Source: Blasia pusilla (taxonomy: Eukaryota; Marchantiophyta; Marchantiopsida; Blasiales). From it: a stretch of 64,000 nt of DNA. The stretch spans positions 1,054,001 through 1,118,000 of the forward strand of contig CM114274.1 of NCBI GenBank assembly GCA_050084515.1, given 5' to 3'. A program made the position numbers and the translations under genes. The notes beneath the pieces were generated by a model. That model worked only from the letters and a program-made list of their open reading frames with translations. It did no database searches and was not told the origin of the DNA. Of this stretch, positions 57,395 through 64,000 are shown piece by piece. Each line of letters begins with the position of its first letter. Positions within the stretch are counted from its first letter, which is position 1.

Positions 57395-58234
57395 ATGGCG
57401 ACCAAGGGCGAAGAACCGAGGAAACCGCGAGTCAAAGCAAAGAAGTCGAGAAACGAATCAATGACGGACCGAGAGCCGGAGGTGGAATTTGCGACTCCCG
57501 AAGTGCCGAGTCCCAGACATGAGGATGTTCCAACCGAAAATCTTTCCACGGGACCTTCGGGTCCAAACTTAAACGATCCGGCCTTTTATATCCAAATGAT
57601 GGGATTGATGAAGGTGATGGCGGACCAGATGGCCGAACAGAGCAAGGTGATCTCGGAATTCAAGTCAAATGGAGCCTCTAGTTCTGGCAAGAAGCTTTGT
57701 AAGACTAATTTGCCAACGCCATTCATAGGAATGGGGCGTTCTCGGAAAGTGAGCGAGTTTCTAATGGAACTCGAACTCTATTTTGAAGCGCAAAAGGCAG
57801 ATGAACAAGACAAGGTGACTGTAGCGGTCACGTTTCTGAAGGATCACGCTCTCCATTGGTGGACGGCTCACCGCAAAGAACATCTAGGACGTGGGAAAAC
57901 GTTGAGTTGGGAAGATTTCAAGGAGTTGATTGGGAACCGATTCACTCCGGAATATCAGGAGTACCGCGATGGCATGGAGGTGGTGAGGTTGCGCCAGAGT
58001 GGATCACTTGGCGCTTATGTGCGAGAGTTTAGTGCGCTCATGAGTGCACTTGCCATGGATGAACATACTAAAAAGGCGATCTTCCTAAGTGGGCTCAAAC
58101 CGAGTGCCGAGAAGGCTCTCTTCCGTATGCCTCACATCCCAGAGACGTGCGCGGATCTCTTGAGACTAGCCGAGCGGATTGGGGACGATGAAGTCCAACA
58201 CCCGAAACCCTTTGAGACAAAAAAGTTTTTCTAA
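57395..58234 (+). CDS. gag: Ty3/gypsy Gag (capsid), intact frame
   Basis: The frame has 279 codons from an ATG 140 bp after the primer-binding site. Residues about 60-85 form a methionine-rich helix. The Retrotrans_gag capsid domain covers about 110-260 (LMELELYFEAQKADEQDKVT, HALHWWTAHRKEHLGRG, SWEDFKELIGNRFTPEYQEY, RQSGSLGAYVREFSALMSAL, LSGLKPSAEKALFRMPHIPE). The frame ends at 58232-58234 in a run of A and T, and the nucleocapsid/protease frame takes over in the +1 frame. No stop or frameshift interrupts gag, so the insertion is relatively young. Confidence 0.9.
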   Translation: MATKGEEPRKPRVKAKKSRNESMTDREPEVEFATPEVPSPRHEDVPTENLSTGPSGPNLNDPAFYIQMMGLMKVMADQMAEQSKVISEFKSNGASSSGKKLCKTNLPTPFIGMGRSRKVSEFLMELELYFEAQKADEQDKVTVAVTFLKDHALHWWTAHRKEHLGRGKTLSWEDFKELIGNRFTPEYQEYRDGMEVVRLRQSGSLGAYVREFSALMSALAMDEHTKKAIFLSGLKPSAEKALFRMPHIPETCADLLRLAERIGDDEVQHPKPFETKKFF

Positions 58235-58901
58235 GTTACAGAAGAACAAAGGGACATCCAAGAGGGTTTGGAATGGGGGTGAGCGTGACCATGGAGGGTC
58301 TCTCGCCCCAGCGGCGAAACGAGTGGAACTCAACGCGAAGCCGAAGGGGCCGCCGTTTACGAAGTCAACGCATGCCAAAGTGATTTGCTATAATTGTGGC
58401 GAACCCGGGCATATGGCTAAGGAATGTGTTAGGCCAAAGGTTAGTAAACCGAGTATGATTGTGTTTGCCGGTAAGCATTTATCGGAGGGAGATCTAGATA
58501 CATCTCTACAAATCATCAAGAGAACGCCCAATTTAGTTTATCTAGGATCCAAGATCGCTAATCGCGATGTGATGTTGCTCGTTGATACAGGTGCTTCGCA
58601 CTCATTCTTGAGTTCGAGAATCGTAAAAACGTTGGGATTGCCAACCATCAAGGCGGATGAACCCATTAGGGTAGGATTCGCGGGAGGCAAGTCCCACCAG
58701 ACATCAGATCTGGTTTTAGGGCTAGTTGTGAGATGCGGAGTATTTGAGTTGAAGGAGAATTTTACAGTTTGCGAGATGGACGGTATCGACGGAGTCTTGG
58801 GGAACACGTTTTTGGATGCGTATGAGGTGGAGCTGAGGCGGAGACCTTTGAGGTTGAGCGTCTTGGTTAACGACAAGACTTCCTGTCTTCACCAAATTTA
58901 G
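58179..58901 (+). CDS. pol: Ty3/gypsy nucleocapsid zinc knuckle and aspartic protease; pol truncated after protease
   Basis: The frame overlaps gag by 56 bp and lies +1 to it. It encodes the CCHC knuckle CYNCGEPGHMAKEC and a retropepsin with catalytic LLVDTGASHSFLSS and the later GVLGNTFL segment. It breaks off after FLDAYEVELRRRPLRLSVL at about 58901, where hAT sequence resumes. RT, RNase H, integrase and the 3' LTR are missing. The +1 offset could be a programmed shift or a single indel; the run 'acaaaaaagtttttc' at 58219-58233 is a likely place for either. Confidence 0.9.
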   Translation: MGTMKSNTRNPLRQKSFSKLQKNKGTSKRVWNGGERDHGGSLAPAAKRVELNAKPKGPPFTKSTHAKVICYNCGEPGHMAKECVRPKVSKPSMIVFAGKHLSEGDLDTSLQIIKRTPNLVYLGSKIANRDVMLLVDTGASHSFLSSRIVKTLGLPTIKADEPIRVGFAGGKSHQTSDLVLGLVVRCGVFELKENFTVCEMDGIDGVLGNTFLDAYEVELRRRPLRLSVLVNDKTSCLHQI

Positions 58902-59735
58902 TGTGAAGGTCCCTCCTAGTGAGCAATGGGATCTCTAAAACAAGGTACTTGTGGGAAATAAACAAAGAAGGGAAGGGAGACCCTTGAACGAAGTGGAGGA
59001 GACGAAACCATTACAAATAGGTTCACAACATACATGATATAGTGTTTATGTTTTGTCAAATATTGGTGGGATTAAGGATATGCCATTTTTTGATAGTCTC
59101 GAGGAATGTAGAGAAATTTTTGGGCCGATTGGAGGAACTACTAGTTCAGGGAAGAAGCAAGCCAATCTCAATGATTCTTTCAACATCCAAGGAATAGAAG
59201 TTGCAAATGATATGTGGGTGAAGTGTTTCTATGAATGTGGAATACTATTAAATGTACTACGGCAAGATGCTTTCAAACAAGGAGTGTTGGAAACAATAAA
59301 AGTGAAGGGGTACGTAGGTCCTAGTTACAATTCCTTGCGTACCACCCTACTTGAGAAACATATGGGAAAGGTGAAAGAAAAAGTGGATGGCATATTGGAT
59401 AATTTGCGTTTGGGAGCCACCATCATCACGGATTCTTGGACCAATGTGAGGAGTGAGTCTTTAGTGAACATCATGGTCTCTTGTCCACAGAGTGAGGTCA
59501 TGATTGAGTCGGTAGACTCCAAGGGGGAATCCCAAACGGCATAATGGTTGGCAGGTGACATAGAGAGGACTATCATGCACATCCGTCTAGAGAATGTGTT
59601 GTAACTTATGACAGAGAATGCAAGCAATGAGCGATTAGCACATTAACTTATTGAGGCAAAGTTTCTTCATATTCTTTGGGATGGATGCATATCACATTCT
59701 CTTGATCTAGTATATATGCAAAGAATGGGGTAAAT

Positions 59736-60748
59736 TATTGTGCGCCTATTCTCCTTGAACGTAAATCTTTAGTCTTGTGGAAACGTGCATTCAGTAGGAC
59801 ACGCTCTTAATCCTTATCTGCATCCAACCACGCATTCATGTTAGTCGATTGTGGGTCAATCATCGTTCTAAATTGTTGAGTTCTGGACTTAGCCTCTCAT
59901 CAAGCTAAAACTTCCTAGTTTTGCGATTTACAACACATGCAAGTCTCCCAAGACTTGGGACATACTTTTTGGTGGGTTCAAGAACCTCAAACCAAATTTG
60001 CACACTTAGCGGTTCCAATTGTCCAATGGATATCCAAAGAATTCCTCACCGCGACTCCAAAAAATGAGTTTCGGGTTGGAATCCAAGTGTGGCTTACAAT
60101 TATCCACTACCTTGGATCAGGTTTGGGTTTTGAGTTCCAACGCCAAACTCCCATTCCATCCCATGCCCGTTTGGCGCTCAATGTGGGGTTTGGGTTCCAA
60201 GAATCCCTAGAGACACTCCCCCTTACTAGTACTTCTAGGGATCTCCGCCCTCCCCTTAACTTTAGGGAAAGACAGTCGGGCCCCTCAATTTGGCCTTCAA
60301 CCCGAATCCTCTTACAATTGTTTTCGGAAAATATCTCAAGCTCTGCTTAATTAAGTGTTTTCTAAGATCTTTTGTGCGTTGTAATTGTCTCGGCATAAGC
60401 TTTCCAATGCCACTTTACTTGTCCCAAACACATCTTAGGACTAAACGTTATGGTTTGGAACACGGTCAAAATCTCCAAAGGCAAGTCACATTCCAAATCT
60501 AGTTCTCACCTCTTTGGCAACCAACCTTCCTAGACTCAACTTATCTCAAGTCTTGGTTCACGTTTGATTTAGGTTTCCTGGTTGCGACCATAAATGCATG
60601 AAATGCACAAACTCTATTGCGCGTTTTGTCTCTTGGACTTTTCCAAGAGACCTCTCCAAAGCGCAATCATCATAGCGTGAGCTCACCAAAGTTTTGATGT
60701 TTTTCTTGGCGTCTGTTTGGTGTTCATTTTTTTATGAGGGTCGCAACA
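59736..60748 (-). mobile_element. Solo LTR of the same Ty3 family inside the hAT gene, TAAAT target duplication
   Basis: It is 1013 bp and similar throughout to the reverse complement of 56229-57242. The direct repeat TAAAT flanks it at 59731-59735 and 60749-60753. The plus-strand left end reads TATTGTGCGCC where the family has TGTCGTGCGCC, so the terminal dinucleotide has mutated. The hAT frame continues directly after the right TAAAT with PWVDK. Confidence 0.9.
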
Positions 60749-61978
60749 TAAATGGCCTTGGGTGGACAAGATTTTTGCATAAGCTTGTGAGATGGTAGTA
60801 TTTTTTAAGACTAGAACTTGGATGATTTCCAAATTCATGGAAACCCATCCAGTGAAGAGACGATTGTTGCTTCCTGCAAACACATGCTTTGCCACAAACT
60901 TTATCATGTTGGGAAGTATCTTAGAATTGAGGGAGGTGTCCCATGCCATGGTTGCGACAAATGCTTTCAGGGAGTATTTCAATGGGAGGAATACAAGGTA
61001 AAGGGAGAAGGCATGAGAGATTGAGAGTATTGGATAGAAGGTGAGGAGTTGTTTGCTTCGGCTTTGCCAACTATTATTTTGTTGAGAGAGTGTGATGGTC
61101 ATAAAGAAATGACGAGGCATATTTATCGCTGTATATTTGAGATAATGGAAGAGACCCCTTCTTTTCCTATAACTCCATGGCCCGGTATGGGTGGAAGGCG
61201 TCGCTGTATTTTTGTAACAATATCCAAAGCTATGGAAATGGCTGATGTTATTTCTAGGCGGTGGGCACTTATCCACAAAAAATTACATGCAATAGGCTAC
61301 ATTCTCGCCCCTTATAAACTTCTTGATATTGTTCAAGACGTCACTTCAAATGTTGAATGCATGAGATATTTCAAACAATATCTGAAACTTTATGCAAAAA
61401 AAAGGGGTGCATGGCCTCAATGTCACCGAGGCTAATTCTTATGTAGGTACTTGTTGGCGAGAGTTGGGCAACATTGTGAATCATCAGGAAATATTTTGTG
61501 GATGAGTTTGGTAAGGAAGTTGTCGATTCACTTAACCCCTCTGATTGGTGGAGCATGCACGCTCAAGGTGCACCAACATTGCGCTCTGTGGCTAAGTCCA
61601 TATTAGCACAAGTAGTTTCTTCCTCTTCAACAGAGAGAAATTGGAGTAGTTATGGTTTTATCCACAACAAACATAGGAATAAATTGACCAGCGATCGTTT
61701 CAGGGATTTGGTATACATATACACAAACTCAAGGTTTGGAGACAAGGGAGTTTCACAGAAATCAAGATAAGAAATGTTGTAGGAGCAATACTTTTCTGAA
61801 AGGGATGGACAAGAACAAACTAGAAGGGTTGTAGAAGATGGTAGTGAGTCTAGCTTACATGCAAGAAACCGTGATGATAATCAAGAAGATAACTTCGACT
61901 TATAAGATGAGAGCCTATAGGATGTGTTGGATTCTCAACATCCACTTCTCTAAGCATCATTAATTTGATCGGCCCCCT

Positions 61979-62336
61979 TGTAGGAGGAGCAGCTTAGATT
62001 GATGGTTCCGACTTAGACGTCGAAGGAGTCATAGTAATATGACGTAGGTGGTTTAGGGTTACTAGCATTATCTAACCCTATAGCATCAAGGTGCCCCGCA
62101 CCCCGATGCAAAATTTTTCTATTAATACAAACAAAGAAAATTAGGTAAAAAACCCTAGTTTCCCGAGTAGTGAAATAGTGGGGAGCCGCAGCGGTAGCGC
62201 ATTCTCGTATGTCAAGTTATCTCCATGTTCATGTTCTATCGAAGCTCTTCTGTGAGCGCACAGACGGACTAGGCCACTTTGTATATCTAAGTTTTGTAAA
62301 TATTTCACTGATTTCGTCACTTTCTGTTTTCTCACA
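61979..62336 (+). mobile_element. Probable 5' LTR of copia-3
   Basis: The sequence between the hAT end and the primer-binding site ends ...TTTTCTCACA directly before TGGTATCAGAGC. A TG start at 61979 (TGTAGGAGGAGCAGC) would give a 358-bp LTR, a normal copia length. No 3' LTR is in the window to confirm the left end. Confidence 0.5.
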
Positions 62337-62348
62337 TGGTATCAGAGC
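62337..62348 (+). promoter_or_regulatory. Primer-binding site (initiator tRNA-Met) of copia-3
   Basis: TGGTATCAGAGC follows the LTR end CACA directly, with no spacer. Confidence 0.9.
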
Positions 62349-62407
62349 AGTAGGTTTTCCAATATTTTATATAGGCAATCTAGTGTGTTTGCAAAAAATC
62401 TTGAGAG

Positions 62408-63562
62408 ATGGTTACTTCTTCGTCAGGTCGTGCTCGCCCTCCTCTGCTGGGTGAAGGGAAGTTAGATGGGTCTAACTATACATTGTGGAAGTTCAAAATG
62501 AGAATTGTCCTCGAATCATTTGAGATCTAGGAGACGTCCACAGGGGTCGATTCGAATCCACAAGCTACTTTGAGTTCTGCATGTTCACCTTCATTTGGTG
62601 ATATCAATCCTCTTGTATTGTTGGCATGGAAATGCAGAAACGTTGATGCTCTATGTGCGATGGTCACGAATGTAACTGATTATGTCATGACTCTCATTCA
62701 ACATACGACCACTGTTACTGAGGCGTGGAACATTCTGAAGAATTAGTATCAAACGAGGAATGAGACTCGGATTCAGAATTAGCTTATGTCTGAGAAATTT
62801 TCAGAAGGAGAAAGCGCGGAGCAATTTTTTACAAGGATCAAGAATCTTCAAGATCACACGGCGTCTGTAGGAATTTCAAAGTCTAGGGAAGATTTGGCAC
62901 GACGATGCATAAGGATTTTGCCTCCAAGGTATGACAGTTTGGTCACTGCATTGAATACTCAAGTAAGACCCACACCGCTTACTTTTGAACAATTTAGTGC
63001 AATGTTGGTAGAAGAGGAAATGCGCTTCAAAGCAAGAGAGGGAAGTTATGCAGTATTTATTGGCAACGTACAGAGAGGTAGAAATCAGGATTACACTTCA
63101 AATGTCAAGAAGAAATTTCCAAGAAAAGCCTTCAAATGCTTTTATTGTGGTAAGCTAGGTCATCTTATCAAAGATTGTGGAAAGAGGAGTTAGGATGAGA
63201 AGAACGGTTGTTTAAGACCTAAGAAGGACTCTGGAAATTATGTAGAACTAGAAGAACATGAAGTAGATGCTTGGGTAGCAATCAAAGAGTTTTGCACATA
63301 TGCAGAACATTCCACTAAGTCAAAGAGTGAAGATGCATGGATGCTCGATAGTGGAGCATCTAGGCATATGACCAATCATAAGGATTGGTATAGCTCCTTA
63401 CAGCCTCTACAAGAGCCCATCGTTTTTACTCTTGGGAATAATGCAAAGTGCCCTGTAGAAGGGAAAGGCACAATTTCTTCAGTCTCACAAAAAGGAGATG
63501 AAAAGAAGTTAATTGATGTACTGTACGTACCAGAGTTGAAGTTGTCACGACTATTAGGATAG
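62408..63562 (+). pseudogene. Copia-3 Gag-protease, in one frame with TAG stops only, truncated
   Basis: From ATG 62408 one frame reads LLGEGKLDGSNYTLWKFKMR (copia gag start), then the UBN2-type domain (SEKFSEGESAEQFFTRIKNL, ILPPRYDSLVTALNTQV), a zinc knuckle CFYCGKLGHLIKDC, and a protease with LDSGASRHMTNHKDWY up to LIDVLYVPELKLSRLL. In-frame stops at 62528, 62744, 62780 and 63191 are all TAG, several where the family expects Q (CAG) or W (TGG). Homology ends at 63559, just where GAG-pre-integrase should begin. Integrase and RT are absent from the window. Confidence 0.9.
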
Positions 63563-64000
63563 ACCGGTGGGATCTAGCAGAGTGTCTGCACGAGTAGTGG
63601 AGGACAGGTACAGGAGGATGACTTGTTGAGGCCGAGGGAAACCTTAGAAAGAAGGTTTCCCCTTCGTTTCGGCTCATTTGGAGCCATATTGAGAAACTTA
63701 CTATTTTAGGTAAGTACCATTTTGAGTATATGATCGACTTTCTATTTTTGGTAAGTGGCATTTGACCTTCTACATCAGGTCAAGAGCCAAGGAGGTAACT
63801 TGGGAGAATAGGTTACCATGGAGAGAGCTTGGGAGAGGGGAGGGATATACCTCAAGGAGAGAGAGCTTGAGAGCTCATTCTCTCTTTGTTGAACCTCTTG
63901 GCAAGAGGCGGCAGAGCTATGTCTTGCTTGCCTTGTGTGTGTAGCCCAAGCCTCTCATTAGGAGAGTGGGTTTGGTTTGACATTGAGAGAGATATGTGAG
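63563..64000. other. Unclassified right end, LTR-like purine-rich DNA with a hairpin
   Basis: Copia-3 homology stops abruptly at 63560. The rest holds GGGAAACCTT and AAGGTTTCCC around AGAAAG (63636-63661, a perfect 10-bp hairpin) and stretches such as gagagagcttg repeated at 63811 and 63859. It may be an LTR of another element that continues beyond the window. Confidence 0.4.

Larger units (their letters stand above)
56040..61951 (+). pseudogene. hAT-family transposase, split by two Ty3 insertions and point-mutated
   Basis: A BED-type zinc-finger start lies at about 56107-56228 (WQCKYCSYSM). A linker (58902-59050, VKVPPSEQWDL) and the DUF659/catalytic region follow (59053-59700: WVKCFYECGILLNV, TIITDSWTNVRSESLVNIMV, and ENASNERLAH where the family has D-N-A-S). 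The middle part resumes at 60754 with PWVDKIF and RRLLLPANTCFATNFIML. The C-terminal dimerisation domain is at 61498-61770 (DWWSMHAQGAPTLRSVAKSI, SSSSTERNWSSYGFIHN, HRNKLTSDRFRDLVYIYTN). hAT transposases cut and paste DNA as dimers. Stops at 59542, 59602 and elsewhere, plus the insertions, make it inactive. 56229-58901 and 59736-60748 are the inserted Ty3 sequences. Terminal inverted repeats were not found. Confidence 0.88.

Noticed and set aside
62140-62230. Possible tRNA gene (A-box-like 'ggtagcgcattc')
   Set aside because: No cloverleaf or B box can be drawn, and the stretch lies within the copia-3 LTR.

Overview
This window is nuclear DNA from a land plant. It contains one multi-exon host gene with GT-AG introns, an EDR2 homologue, set in dense plant-type transposons: Ty3/gypsy, Ty1/copia, LINE, Helitron and hAT. 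The long introns, with one of 13 kb full of nested retroelements, hint at a large seedless-plant genome such as a fern or lycophyte. No marker here fixes the species.

Layout. 1-538 is a frameshifted C-terminal piece of a BIG-type ARF-GEF. 1.7-8.5 kb holds a Ty3 solo LTR with a clean target duplication, a 158-bp tandem duplication, unidentified coding-like remnants and a LINE tail. 10.4-18.4 kb is a decayed, intron-bearing Helitron Rep/helicase gene. 18.6-45.8 kb is the EDR2 gene. Its 22 coding exons can all be placed and join without a stop into about 723 residues (PH, START, DUF1336/EDR2_C). Intron 20 (13.0 kb) contains a stack of copia elements and a LINE. 45.8-55.7 kb is gene-poor. It has a 75-bp in-frame tandem repeat, two families of short interspersed repeats whose cores are self-complementary, a truncated LTR, and two GC-rich low-complexity blocks of opposite strand bias. 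56.0-61.95 kb is a hAT transposase pseudogene split twice by one Ty3 family: a 3'-truncated element and a solo LTR flanked by TAAAT. 62.0-63.6 kb is the 5' part of a copia element whose in-frame stops are all TAG.

Only EDR2 looks like a working gene. Its family, known from Arabidopsis EDR2, binds phosphoinositide through PH and possibly lipid through START, and restrains pathogen-induced cell death. Everything else reads as mobile DNA or its debris. The layers can be ordered in time: hAT before the Ty3 insertions, and the older copia before the LINE and the second copia.

All calls were made by eye from the sequence and from knowledge of the families. No alignment or database search was run.
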